From the NCBI RefSeq assembly GCF_000002995.4, contig NW_025062476.1, positions 13,945,001 through 14,009,000 of the forward strand: a DNA stretch of 64,000 nt, given 5' to 3'. Position numbers and translations under genes: made by a program. This DNA comes from Brugia malayi (taxonomy: Eukaryota > Nematoda > Chromadorea > Rhabditida > Onchocercidae). A model generated the notes under the pieces. The model was not told the DNA's origin and searched no databases. It saw only the letters and a list, made by a program, of their open reading frames with translations. Below are positions 29,612 to 43,900 of the stretch, in pieces. How positions within the stretch are numbered: the stretch's first letter is position 1; the number at the start of each line of letters is the position of its first letter.

Positions 29612-32600
29612 TTACAATTTAGCTTTAAATAGTTCTGGTTTCACTAATGTTCGCAGTTTCATTGCTTTTGCCAAGTTACCTTTAATTTTCAGTTTGCGTT
29701 GTAAAAATGCCTGAAATCATTCTGTATAATATTAAATATTACAGATCAAAGCTGTAAAAGCAAATTTCAAAATATTAAACTGTTGGAATATAAAAATGAG
29801 TTATTTATTAGACATAATAACAGAATGACTAGCTTTCATGAAATTTAAATTTTGGGAATAATAAGATTGAAATCAAAGAACTGAGATAAAACTATTACCG
29901 ATTGATATTCATTGTCGTACACTGTTTCAATGTAAATATTTACATATTATAAACATTTAATCGTTTTTCTATTACAAATAAGCATACTTACCTGATCAGG
30001 TCGCAATTTTCCAGTAACAATTTTCACAAAATCGGAATCTTTCATTGTCATCTCAACATCTACCTGACCTTCACCCATTTCGATAATAGTTGGTGGTGTC
30101 ACCTAACAATTAATTACACATATTTAATTATTCTTCCTAATATTTACTTTATTTCATAAAATTTCACATATTCACTTCATTACACTAAAAAACTTAACAG
30201 CAATAATAGTTTATAAATACCTTGCAGTCAACAACCCATTTTTTGACAGCATTATCCGGTCCGGTTAAAATAAATCTAAATGAACTGTTTATTGTCTGTG
30301 ATAAATCTTTTTCCTGAAATGAAAGAAAACTTCAGGTTTTTTTTTTTGTTTAAAAGGACAAGTTTGTTTGAGATCTTTATAATCATATATCAAAGTTAAA
30401 AATCTTCAAATTCTTATTAAAGAAAAAAAAATTCATTTACCGTTTTTATACGTTCTCTAATTCCATCAAAAATGGCATCACTTAAAAAGATTTTTTTTAC
30501 TGGAACTTTTGCATTTGTCACATTTTCTGAAGACGACAATTGAGCCAATCGATACAATGCAACCATGCCAGCTCCGCCAATTCCTTAATGATAAATATTT
30601 CTCTTTGACCCATCTTCTTCATTTTTCTTTTATTCATTACAATTTACTTTTCTCAGTTTATAAATTTTTTTTCGAAATCAAATCTTTTCCTTTATTACTT
30701 ATTATTTGTGATTTAATTTTGTTTGTCACACATAAAATGTGATTCTATGAATCAATTTCTCATAAAAATAAAAGAAAAAAGTAGTATAGAGATAGTTTTT
30801 CAATTACTTTCAATCAACTTCGAGAAAATAAGCTAATTTTTTGGCTTTATTGCACATCGTACAATTCAAATTAGATTTTAGTAACCTGATTTAAAATATT
30901 TATTTAAGCTAAATGATTATCAATCTTACCAATGTTGTGCTGCAATGCAACTTTGCAATTTGGTACTTGGCGTGCGCCAGCAATGCCACGCAGTTGAAGT
31001 GACAATTCAACGACTTGTGCTACGCCTGAAATATGAGAAATGAAAATTTGGTAATGAAATTTGAAATAATCTTTCCACTGATAAAAAATTAAAAGTTCAT
31101 TTGTTTTTGTAATCATACCAGTTGCACCTATTGGATGACCCTTGGATATTAATCCACCAGAAGGATTGATGACCCATTTTCCACCATATGTATTATCACC
31201 CTTATCAACAATATCACCGCCTTTGCCTAAAGGAAACTTTTTAATTTCGTACCGAAATGATATTAAAATTTCAAGTGCAATTTTGAAGAATTCCACCGTC
31301 GGTCTATAAAAACAATTTTAAATTCTAGCTATAAATCTTGAAACAACTTGCCAATAGGACAAAGGCCAAGTGCTTCATAAGAAATTAGTTCATTTGGGGC
31401 AAAGCAATCGTGTAACTCAATAACCTGTAATTTCTCTCATCTAAAATAGTAAGTATTTCGTTTAATAAATCATAACGAACTTTTTTAGCTAATTTTTAAA
31501 ATGATTTCTATTTTTCTTTTTTTCAAAGATATCAAACATTTTCTTCAACAATTTAAAAATTCTCAAAAAAAAACTGTATACCTGCACATCATTTGGTGTC
31601 AAACCTGTCTTCTGATACAATCTATTTGATAATTTTCGTATCATATCAAAGCCAATCATTTTTAGACTCGAATGTTCAGCAAATACGGATGGTTCATCAG
31701 TGCCTAGCTCAGCACCTGTATTAAAATTATTCAATATTTTATTTCTTAAAAAATTATATCAAAAATACATCTACAACAAAATTATAGTACAATTAAAATG
31801 AAAAAACACATTTTTAGAAAATTATTAAATTAGATATACAGAAAAATTAGATGATTTTATATAATTTCCTTGGATTGAATACGTTAATATAGAAAGGATT
31901 AAATTAAAATATAAATTTACTATATAAAAATCAAACTTATAAGGAATCGATTATAAATTGTCCCACCAATAAATTTTATTTGGTTTTTAATTCTTTAAGT
32001 TAAATCTTATTGCATTTTTATCAAATTTATAACATATTTATGCAATTTTCTCATTTCAGATAACACTCCGAAATTAACAAAACAGTTTTTTCTCTTTTGT
32101 TATAATACCGTTTTCTGTCTTTTGAATTAATTTATATTTATTAAATGTTGAAATATTTCAAAGTAACATCACCAATAATTTCAACAGCTTGTTTGTAAAG
32201 GTGTGGAGATTTCTTTAAAAATTGTTCGCTGCATAAAATCACTGCTGCTGCACCATCCGATGTCGGACTGAAAGTTTTGATTTCAAATTTTACTTTTAAG
32301 AAAACACTGCTTTTGTTCTTTTATCTCTTTTTTTTTTTTTTTTTCGAAAGATATTAAATGCTGCTAAATAATAAATTCCATAGCAAAATAGTTACTTTGT
32401 AACAACTAATGCATATTTCTTCTTTTTCATTTCTACAGTAGTCGTTACTATAGTAATTGTCTCAACTGATAAGAGAGATAACAGTTATTGCTTATCACTT
32501 TATCAGATTAGCTATTAAATTATAGCTTAACCTGCATTCTAGAAGACCCATAAAATCGTGAATCACTCGTGCATTCAGAATCTCATCCGAACTATATTCT

Positions 32601-35111
32601 TTTTGAATCTGTGAATTTCTATAAAAAAGAAGAAAGTAGCTGAATACTTCATGTCAGTAAAGTTAATGAATCCATTTAAAACTTCTCATTTTAATTGTTG
32701 GATGGAAATTAAGGACCAAATTGGAAAAAAAGACAATGAAGTGAAAAGAGGATTGGTCAACTTTCCGTGAATGATCTCTGAGGTCTCGATGACTTTTACA
32801 TTTTATTTACTTAAAATTGAAATGAAACACAAATCAGTATTTAAAAAAAAAAAGATTCCTCATCCTTCATTTCTAATCTTTGATATCAAAAAATGGTAAA
32901 TAATTTTAAACAATCTTACGGATTGTTAATGGAATGTTTATGGTTCTTTTGAGCTATTTTAGCAAAATGTTCTCGTTTGGTTCCTGAAAAGGACGAAAAA
33001 ATTAATTTCAGTAAAACTGAAAATCGATTAACTAAATGAAATATTTCAGTACTAAAGCTTTCCATTTCATATTTTGCCTTTTTGAACAATTCTTTGATCT
33101 TTTTTTAAATTTTAAAAAAGGAAGGAAAATATATTTATTTATTCAAATTCATCAAAAAATGACTTTTACAACTGAATAAATTAAAGAAACTACCGTATTT
33201 ATCCATATGTTCTCGTCCAGCATTAGCAAACATTTGCGCCATTAGCGGTGCTGGTAACAGGCCACGTGTTGTAGAAATGACGTTAATATGTCGTTCGAGT
33301 GCGTGTGTTCGATCATCAAGCTTTTCCATTGCTTCCAGTGAGCCACTCTTCATTTTCTCAAAACCTACTGCAAGTGCAACATTTACGTGACCTGAAAGGA
33401 AAACAAGCGTGTACTGATTCTGAAAGGATAATATGGGTTGGTCTAATTATTATGACCAGGTAATTAATTACTACCTATCATTAATCAGGAAATCAAGAAT
33501 AAGTCTATAAATAAAAGAATAGTAAAAATGACCTGCAAACTTATTAATAGCAGTAAATATTTTGATTCATTCAATGTGCTATTTAATAAATGAATGACTT
33601 TAGAAATTAATAAATTTGAAAGCAACAAGTTTTTAAATAAACAAAATTTACTCGAAACAAAAGAAAAGATTATTTTTTGAAAATTATCCGCTGATTAGCC
33701 ATAAATATTAGTGATGAGAATTATGTTAATAAGTTTAATAAAATTGAATCAGTACAATTAAAAGGATGTGTTTTGTACTAATTCCTAAAAGTAACCAGTT
33801 TTCTACGAAAGAATTATCTCAATTTTTTGCTATAAATTTAAATTCCTAAAAGTACCTCCTTCAATACACAATTTTGAGAGATAAACAGCTGTTGAACCAC
33901 TCGCGCATGCATTATTCAACTGAAATATATCAAATCTCGTTTGTTTGACAATGGAAAGAATTAGCTTTCATGGAAACTAATTATAATAATTAATAGCACT
34001 AATTTATTCTTACTTTCTTTTCTAATTACTACTAAATATTAATCTTTGGCTTAAAAAATAATGAAAACGTAGCTTTAACAAAATATGAATTTACTAATAT
34101 TTTTATTATAATCAAATTTTTTCCTGAGATATTGATATGTAATAATTAAAATTAAAAACAAGCAGCTAACATTATAAATAGGTATTCCGGTGAGTCCAAT
34201 CTCGTAGAGTGCTCGCTGTCCACAACAAGTGCCACCGTACAGATAGCCAACTGCTGCTTGCTCCACATCACTATACTGTAGTTTTGCATCCAATAAGGCT
34301 TTGTTTACTGTAATACATTTTATGCTTAATGTGGTAAATTCAATGATAATATTAGCTTGACGAAATGATAAATAACTGCTGTGACGATTAGCGACGAATA
34401 CGGTAACGATTACGGTAATACGACATTACGGTAATGCGATTCAAAGAAATTAGAAAAAAAAAAAAACTCCTTTGTTCTCCTTTTATGTAATTCAAAAAGA
34501 AAGAGGGGAGATGGAAAAGTTGAAATCGTAGTCATTTTTCATAGCCAGGTTTAAAAATTCAGAAAAAGTCTTGCCTGCTTCCTTTACCATATCAGGATAA
34601 TCCCAGTTTGGTACTGATCCTGGTTTTGTAAACTAAAATTAAAAAAGCAAAAGGAATTATGAATTCAGAGAATTCTATGAATTGTGCTATACAAAAGTAT
34701 GAGAAAAGAAGAAATTGAGTAAGTAAAGAACAAATAACTGAATTAAACTATTTTCTACGATTTCATTGTAATTCTTAAGACCAACTATTCGAATAAAATT
34801 TTTAATTATTGATTGAAAATTTGTTCACAAATCTGTCACACTTTCTTATTTCTCTCCTTCTTTTCCACCTTCTCTCCTTTAGTTCTTTTATATCAAATTA
34901 AATTTAACTGTTACGCTCTTTAAAATTTCCTAAATATGCATTTTTCCTCTATCCACCAAACTATCAAATGATTAATTCTTCTTTTTTAAGTAGCAGAATA
35001 TGAAATTGCAAAAAATTTAACACAATTGTAAAATCAATCAATGAGAAAGTTTACCTTTGTCATTCCAACACCAATAATATAAACTTTTGGCTTTTCGTTT
35101 GACGCTGACAT
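29612..35111 (-). CDS. SCP-x: peroxisomal 3-ketoacyl-CoA thiolase fused to SCP2 domain
   Basis: Sixteen exons: 35055-35111, 34575-34632, 34171-34307, 33856-33919, 33194-33391, 32920-32983, 32532-32618, 32173-32267, 31582-31715, 31352-31424, 31119-31226, 30930-31025, 30441-30583, 30221-30313, 29992-30102, 29612-29710; 1617 nt, 538 aa, close to mammalian SCP-x. The thiolase domain covers about 1-405: nucleophile Cys89 in [14 protein letters not shown] near 301-306, and active-site His353 in [12 protein letters not shown]. The SCP2 lipid-binding domain covers about 425-538. The C-terminus AKL is a type-1 peroxisomal targeting signal. The enzyme should cleave branched 3-ketoacyl-CoAs in peroxisomal beta-oxidation, and a separate SCP2 could bind acyl-CoA or sterols. 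Introns 2 and 10 use GC donors, required by phase and homology. A GTTTCAG acceptor at 35146-35147 may receive a spliced leader. Confidence 0.95.
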
Positions 35112-35660
35112 TGTTTGCTTGTTTTACTAACCGATCAATCAATAACTGAAACTTGAGAAAACAAAAAATACTTTATTAATTAATTTCAAAATTTATAATT
35201 ATATTTATTTGGAGATATTTTTTTTGTTTGGAATCTCTATCAGTTAAAATAGAAAATTATAGTAGTTTTTTGTTAATAATTTTATGAAACATCATACTCT
35301 AGTAAAATACTTTTATAGGCGAAAAATAATTTGATGAATCTACGACTAACATTTTAATCCCAAAAAAATATGATTAATTATTTAAATCGCAGATCATTTA
35401 AGATGTAAAAATTCAGGAAATAATAATTATGGCAAAAAAATAAAGAATGAATAAAAATATTTTAAACTGAACAGACGATTCCATGCCTTATAAAAATAAA
35501 AATCGATGAAATGAATGAATGTGTAACGACGACGAAACACCCATCCATTGGGAAGTTGTAATTTCTGCGGGAAAGCGACGTGATCGCTGCAGTGGTTGAT
35601 CTGTTATCATTCATAAACTGTAGCCGTGTTGTCCTGTTGTTGAATGTCGTTGTTGTCGTC

Positions 35661-35770
35661 GATGATGATGATTTTAATGATGATAGTGATACTGATGATG
35701 ATGATGATGATAATGACGATAATGATGATGATGATGATGATAAGAATGTACGATATTGATGATGATGATG
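35661..35770. repeat. GAT/ATG trinucleotide microsatellite
   Basis: Interrupted GAT repeats over about 110 bp, roughly 550 bp upstream of the SCP-x start. Both strands are open because of the repeat period; no gene is inferred. Confidence 0.85.
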
Positions 35771-38700
35771 AACTCGCGGTCAGCGTGATCCACCAATCAA
35801 TGGAATGTGCTTTTTTGTTAAGATTAAACATAAAATGAATGGATTTTCATGCTTTTAACTAACCTGAAATTACTTTTTAAAATTTAAGCGAAGGAATTTT
35901 AAAATTTGGTTTTTGTTCTAAAATAATGTAAAAAAATGATAATAATAGGTTACTAGTGAGTTACTCGTTTACCATTACATAAGTATTACTTGTGTAAAAT
36001 ACTTTCACACGACAATTTGACGAGTGAAGGACCAACGATCGAGAAGCTTTGCAAGTTTTGAAGTTTCTTTTGCAATTTGTAAGCATAACGAAAACTCATC
36101 TTTACTTTTTGATATTATCTCCAATAGGTACTTAATTAAATTTAGCCACTAAAAAATTGTGCACTTCTAATTTTGTACCATTTAATTAACTTTACTTCGC
36201 GAATTTCAAATTTATCTACAATGATTGTTAAATTATAGTGTTTTAAGACACTTGATTCTTGAATTCAAATACAAAGTCCATTTCATATATTTTCTCTTCA
36301 ACATGAAAAATTTATTTAATAGCTTGGCAAGTTATTTGTTAGAAAAATTAGCAGTTTTAGTAGATGGAAAAGATTATATTAAGAATTTAAGCGCCATTTT
36401 TCTTTGTACCCAAATGAGTAAAAAGAATTATTTATGTCAATTTTTAAAATTTCCATTTGAATAGAATTTGAATGAATGGTAGATAGCACTTTGATATATT
36501 TCGCTTGAATTTTCATGATGCAAAGCTATGATCGTTGAAGAATCAAATTAAAAAAAGAAAAATTTTTGCTTGTAACATATAACCTTGTTGAAAAGTTGAA
36601 TGATAATAAAACTAAAAAAAGAGAAAAATTCTTTTCCTTCATTTTCTTTTCACTGTCCTTCAATTTAAAATGTGTTTTTTTAAATGTTTTACGGTGTACT
36701 TTTCAATTAAACTTTTTTTAAGAAAAATAAATTATTATCATACACTATACTTATTCCATAAAATTATTTGTATACTATATTATCTATAACTAATAAACAT
36801 TTCTCACAAAAGACATGGAAAAAAAAGGTTGCATTTAATATGAAACTATTAACAATAATCAAAATTGTCAATTTATATTCGAAAAGCTCTTAAAAAGTAG
36901 AGTGAAATAGAAAAACTTTCTATCAATAAATTTAATTACTTTTAATTACTTAACTTAATCGGTATGCTAGTATCATTTGCTATTACTATGCACATGCGAC
37001 AACCATTATTGTCACTGTCCCCTCTTAACATCCTTGTGCTTGCTTTTCCGGCATGACACTTTGATCTCACAACAATGGCAGACGATGTGACAGGTCCGAG
37101 GTCATCGCAATATGTCGCTAAAATAATGAGAGCACGCGTTTGTCGCCGTTATTTACTGTTGTATCCGATGATTCCACTCAATTTTTGCTCTCTTTTTTTT
37201 CGATTAATTTTGTATTTACTTTCTTATAGTACTGAAATATATGATAGAATGAAGGTAAACAATTAAACTAAAATCAAGTAAACGTAGTTGAATAGATTGA
37301 TATTATGTATTAAAAAAGCTGTTTCAAATTAAAATTTTTCTGTGTTGAAAAAATTCTAAACAAAATGTTTTAATATTTTTTGTCTTTTTTTTCAACTTAT
37401 TACCAAAATTTTCTTTTTATCACATTTAAATATTCACAAATGAAAATTTTCCTTTAAAATTTTGCAGTCCTTTTTTTTTCTCTCTCTTTTTACACTTTGA
37501 AATCATCCATTTGAAGATTTCATCTAGAAAACATGTTCCTTTTGAAGGTCATCCAAGGCCTGTTTTGATTTTTTACTTCGCCATATCATTCTATTTTATT
37601 AAAACTTATTTCCGAGACTACTACCATTTTCTCGAGAGTTTTGTTCTAAATAATTGCTGAATGGAATCTGTATCGTTACAGGTCACACTTAAATTTAAAG
37701 TATCACCTCGATACATTTAAATTCATTTCTTTAAGATAATTATCAGTTTTAAACATCACTCGCACTGTTATTCGAGAATTATTTCCTAAGATTCGAGATT
37801 CATTAATACTAATTCGTTAATTTGTTTTAAAGAGCAAATTTGACAACTAAAAATGATCGACGCCAAATATTTTCTCCCTTTTTCATCCTTTGCATTTAAT
37901 TTCATTCATTATTAATCATTTAGTTATACCAATATAAATTATAGTATATTTGTAAGATTTGAAATTTTCTAATGAACTAACACGAAATCATTGTTTGAGA
38001 ATATTATCTATAATTAATTTTGTGGATTAACTGCCCACATATTGTAGAATTTAATCACATATTTATCACTTTTACATTCAAATGTCAGTAAAAATTTTAA
38101 TTCTTTCTCAATGCAATTTTGATTTATAAAAATTTAATAGTTTGTGCGAAAATCCAAAATTTTTTGTTGATTTTCAAACTAAAAAATTCATAGTGGCATT
38201 TTTTGATTTAAAAAAAAAAAAAAAAATGAAATTAATTTTCATTGCTAACCTTATTTGTTGACAAAATTTCGCATTTATAATTGACAATCGAATGGAATAT
38301 TTGTTTTTTTCTATGGAAATAAATTCTTTATTCATTGAAATTGAATATTTAAGTCTAAAGTGTCACATGAACTTTTCGCAGTAAGAAAATACAACAATTT
38401 TTTTTTTTCATTTCTATCCAACAAAAATTCAGTTTCTGAAATTTTCTCATTTCTAAAGTTTCAAATTTTTTTCAATGTGAAAGAAAAGCTTAAAGACTTT
38501 CCATCTCTAAGTTATTATTAACAGTTATTATAAGTATTCAAGTATTAACTGTTGCTGCTTTCGAACCTAAAAATAAATTTGTCAAAAGCTTAACAGCTAG
38601 TAATTAGCTAAGTAATTAAATAATAATGATAACAACAAAATGTTTGTTACTTATTAATAATTTTAAATGGTTTGAAATCGATGGAGATGTTGCCTTTTCG

Positions 38701-40428
38701 ATTCAGAAACTTTTTTTTTGTCGGAAAGCTAAAGTCTGAATCCCTTAAAATCAACCTTCGATATTTGATCAAATTCCTGAAATGCATGCTGTCATGCAAC
38801 ATGCATTTAGTGCATGTCTGCATGCTCCTATTATAATGTTAACACTTTACCTTCAATTACCTAATGATTTTCTTTTTTTTTTATTTGATGCATTTCATAC
38901 TTTTTGTTACATTTTTTTCATCGCATATCTTTCATTATATTAGTATTTTTAGCATTTTGAAAGCATTTGATTCTTCTGTGCTTATCATTGATAAGATAAC
39001 TTCTTATCTTTTTAAATTTTAAAACTGTGCAAAAGGTTGAGTGAAATGTTTAAATAAATAATTAAACTTAATTAGAAAGTGTATTATTTTTCAAAAATAT
39101 GATAAAGAAGTAATTCGGTCCATTCTTTTTTATCTTTTAAACAAATTTCTGAAATGTGACTGCAGGTGAAGTTTAACCATCAACAAAGTGACAAAATATA
39201 TCACTGAGTGACACACAATGTTTTGATCTAATGTCAATTGACTAAATCAATACAAATAGAAAATTTAGGTTAAAAAGTTGGAATGTTGATTATACCGTAA
39301 GATTTGTTATTTAACAATTTATCATTTCAAATATTTATCACAAATTAAAATCTGAATAATTAGTACAATGTACTAAAGTCAACAAACGTTGTGTCATCAG
39401 TGCATCGCTCAATGGTCGCTAACTAACTTTTTTCGTCGTTTCAAATTTTCCACAAATGAATAAATTGTATTTATATTAATCTTTTATTGCTGAATAAAAT
39501 AGAATGAAAAAGAAAGAAGATCGAATGCAGAAAAATGATATTTCAATAAATCGAAATTAAATGTTTTTTTGACCAAATAAAATTTTCAATCAAAATAGTA
39601 ATGAAAATAACGAAAATTTATTTAAAAAAAATATATACAATAATAAAAAGATCATTTCTGATTAATTTTGAATCAATTTTTTGGAATTTTCTATTTTTTA
39701 TTCCTTGGTTTTTTTATGAAAAAGTGCGAAATATTATTTTGTAAATTCATTAAAAAAATGTCTTTAACTTATCATAGGACAAATTGATTTTTTTTTGGAC
39801 TTTTTTAGAAGTATTTTTTAATTTTTTGCATGTTTAGCATCACTGATATTATAATAAATTCTTTTCCTTCTGAAATAATTAAAATTTTTAAATCTACCCG
39901 TTTACATTAATATTATTCGAATTCATTTCCAATTCTTTCAATTTTATTTCAAATTTATTTCATTTCTTAATTTTATATGCTACAATTTTGCGAGAAACAA
40001 TTAAATATTGGTCACAAATTGCCACAGCTTTTTACTAGTTAATTACTTATGATAGTATATAACAACAAAAATAATATTTCCAAAAATTTCTAATAAAAGC
40101 TTTTTTTTTTTTTTTTAAATTTTACTTTGAATATTCAATGCATTTAATTTTATTCTTTTTTTTTCTCTCATATAATTTTTTCTAAATTCAAATAAAATTT
40201 GAAAAATGCGTTTTTTGATTTTTTTTTTTTTTTTTGGTTTTTCCACTTTGTGCAAAAATGAAAAATTTCAAAATTTTTAGTACAATAAAATGTAGCAATT
40301 AAAGAAATTCCAGCAGAATTCTTTTGATGAACAAAAAAGAAAGAAAAGAGAAAAAAGTAAGTATCAATTAGCCGCGAAAATGTTTGTCCTCAAAATTTGA
40401 TCAAAACATTTCTTTCTTGCATCGATCA

Positions 40429-40494
40429 TTTCTTCCTCCTCTCTCCTCTCCCTCCCTGTCCCTCTCTCCCTCTCCTTCTCCCTCTCTCTTCTAT
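40429..40494. repeat. CT-rich polypyrimidine tract upstream of NKAIN
   Basis: About 66 bp almost entirely C/T, 440 bp before the NKAIN start codon. It may affect promoter structure, but no factor site is recognised. Confidence 0.7.
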
Positions 40495-40934
40495 TCCTCA
40501 TCAATGCCTCATCTAATTGTAAGTTTCTTTTATTTTCATTTTCTTTTCGAACGAATATAATTAAAAATTTAAACGAATAAATGAGTGTTATTCTAATGTA
40601 AACGACCCATCTGTCCACATTTTTCCATTCGATATTTTGTTACATTTGGTTATAAATTTATTTGCAGCTAATTTTTTTTATTGTAATTATGTTAATTTAA
40701 TCGAATATATATTTCAAATTTGATCTAAACTGTTTTTAAATTTATTTAAAGCGAATTTTTATTTTAAGATGAAATGCTAAAATTTTATTTATACATAAAT
40801 TGTCAATGTTATGTTACATTTAGAATTAAAAATATTGAGATAGTCAAAAAAACAAATTATATATATATATATTTTTTTTAGAAAATATTCAAAATATGAT
40901 GAGCTTCATTTATTAGCCAAGAACAAAGTCATTG

Positions 40935-43900
40935 ATGTGTTGCTGCCAAAGTACACGAGCCTGGTACCTATTTGTCGTTTCAGTTTGGCTTCTGCTAACA
41001 GTGCTACGACAAATTCTCGACTCAATTGGCAGATTATGGATACCAATTGTTTTCAATTCATTCCAAGTAAATATTTTCAATTAAGTTTGTTTCATATGTT
41101 ATAATCTTAAACTTATCAAATAGTATCAATTAATCGTTTAACAAATTTTTTGAAATTTCTAACAAAAATTAATATTTGAAGAAAAATTTTAGCAAATAAA
41201 AACTTTGACAAATTAGACTATAATTTCAATTAAAAAGATAAAAAAAATAAAAACGAAATTAAATCTTTTACAATCATTTCCAGTAATTGCGATTAATGTT
41301 CGCTCTCTATGCAATAAAAAGTAATCAAAGATTTTAATTTCAGATTAAAATTGTTAATTAATTTTAGGTTTTTTCATGTATTTGCGGACTAATAGCAATG
41401 ATTCATTGGCAAAAACGATTAATTGTAGTCTTTATGCTATTCAGTTTTACTTCCATATTATATAATATTGCGCTTATCTTATGGTATAATGAATTATTTG
41501 CTATCAGCCGTAACGTACCGATACTTAGCGCTGGATTTCCCTATTCTTACAGGTAAATAGTTTCACTCGCACGGGTAAATAGCCTGGATTTCCCTATTCT
41601 TACAGGTAAATAGTTTCACTCGCACGGGTAAATAGCCTGGATTTGCCTATTCTTACAGGTAAATAGTTTCACTCGCACGGGTAAATAGCCTGGATTTGCC
41701 TATTCTTACAGGTAAATAGTTTCACTCGCACGGGTAAGTAGCCTGGATTTCCCTATTCTTACAGGTAAATAGTTTCACTCGCACGGGTAAATAGCCTGGA
41801 TTTCCCTATTCTTACAGGTAAATAGTTTCACTCGCACGGGTAAATAGCCTGGATTTCCCTATTCTTACAGGTAAATAGTTTCACTCGCACGGGTAAATAG
41901 CCTGGATTTGCCTATTCTTACAGGTAAATAGTTTCACTCGCACGGGTAAATATTTCGTGCGATATGATAAAGTTAAGTAAAATATGAGGTATAGAAGAGT
42001 ACGCTGCAATTATTCATAAGTAATTCGATTAATTGATTGCAATGTAAGAGATATTATTGAGTTATAGTAGAATTAAATTGATGAGAATACAATTTAAGTT
42101 TAACAGTAATACAAATAGTTTAAGTTAGTATATAACTTGAAGGTGACACAATTTCAAAAAATTTGTTGTTCAGTGACACTGTTATAGAGATTGTGTCTAA
42201 ATAAAGATAATTTAAGAAAAAAATATTTCAAGTGTATCATATAGAGAAACTTATTGTTTATTTAAAGGAAGAATATAAAATTTAAATCAAAAATCTTTTT
42301 TTTCTTTCTTTTTATTTTACTTTTTGTAAAATTTTATTGTTCAAAAGCAATTACAAATGTAACTTTGAAAAAAAAAAAAGAATTAAGTAGAAAAAATTTG
42401 ACTTTTGTAATTTTTTAACTTTTAATAAACGTAGAATGAAAAAGAGAAAATGAAACGTCAAAATTTCAAAGTTTAAATTTTGCAGTAAAATTGAAATATT
42501 TAATCTTTTGCTTCAGTCATTATCATCTTGAACTTATTGCCTCATTTTTCCTTTATAATAAATAAATTTTATTTCCTTTTCTAATTTTTTAAATTGTCCC
42601 AAATAATTTTCAGTTTTTTTCTCCGATACACACCATCTTGCAAGTCGTACTATAATTTAACAAATTTTCGTTGGATGCAACTGTCATGCATAGTACCTTA
42701 TTATCATATTGAAAGTGCTCAAGCTCTTTTGCATATTTTCATGGCTAATTTTTCAATTATTTTATCGATTATCTTTTTCTCGAAGCAAAATTTCAATCAA
42801 AAGTTTGTTGAATTTTGTTTAGAATTTTATTCATGAAATTACATTTTGCTAAATTTCTTATCAATTATATTACATTCTGTTCAAAATTAGCTTAATTAAC
42901 ATTAAAAAATAGGAAATCTGAAAAGCTTCAAATTTAATTATATTAATTACTATCACTAAGAAAAGATAAAAGTGTTGTGTTAAATTTTTATTGAAGCAAT
43001 TAATTAATTTATAATTTTAGGTCTGAAAAACAAATTGTCAATATGACCACTGATGAAAAATTCTGCGCTGATCATTATTTTATGAGTGCTACGTTTAATA
43101 ATAGTAAAAAATATAAGTGAGTAAATTAATTTTGACCATTAAAAAAGAAGGAAATTGAAGTATTGTTGAGTTATTAAGTTAATTCCGAAATATTATAGTT
43201 AAATCTGATATATAAGAGATAATAATGGATGTTCAGAGCATTAAACTAAATGTGAAAAATGTTTCACAAGTAATAATTTTAATGATTTTTAAACGAAACT
43301 TAACTTTTTAATTTAAATTTCAAATGACTAATAAATTGTGCAGTCAGGAATATTCAAAAGAGGGAATTAATTCAATTAATCAAGCAATTAATGAACAATG
43401 TGCTAGGCCTAAAAACGGTTATATAAGACATTCGGCTAAAAAATCAGCACGAAAAGGTTACAAAGAAACAATCAGTGCTTATAAAAATTTGAATAATTTC
43501 CAGGTATATCAATTTATAATTTAAATATCAAATATTTCTTTGTGAAATTTAGAAAAATACTTTCTATGGTTTTATAGTTTATACATTAATAATTTATTCA
43601 TATCATTAATCAAAAATGACTAATCAAAAAAAAAAAAAAAATTATTTTATGATTATATTATAAACAAAAAATTATTTTTTTAATAGATGTTTTTTTAAAT
43701 TATATATTATTAAAATTGTATGTTACATATTTTTTTATTATATACTATTTTATTATTTATACTTTTCTTTTTTTTTTAATTTTATATTTATTCAAATATT
43801 ATTTTTCTTATTGCAGAAACCATTTACTATAAAGCGTTCACAGTCGATGACTGATTTAGGATGTAATTGTCAACAAATAGGACACATTCATAACCAACAA

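Larger units (their letters stand above)
35146..40934. other. Divergent intergenic region between SCP-x and NKAIN
   Basis: About 5.8 kb separating two divergent genes. It contains a GAT-rich microsatellite (35661-35770), a relatively GC-rich patch at about 37010-37150 that may be promoter or 5' UTR, a TGCATG cluster (38783-38824), a CT-rich tract (40429-40494) and an outron-like TTTTTTTTAG acceptor at 40880-40881. The small open frame at 37075-37266 has no family signal. Confidence 0.5.

Noticed and set aside
35607..35838. Ile/Met-rich frames on both strands
   Set aside because: Translation of the GAT microsatellite.
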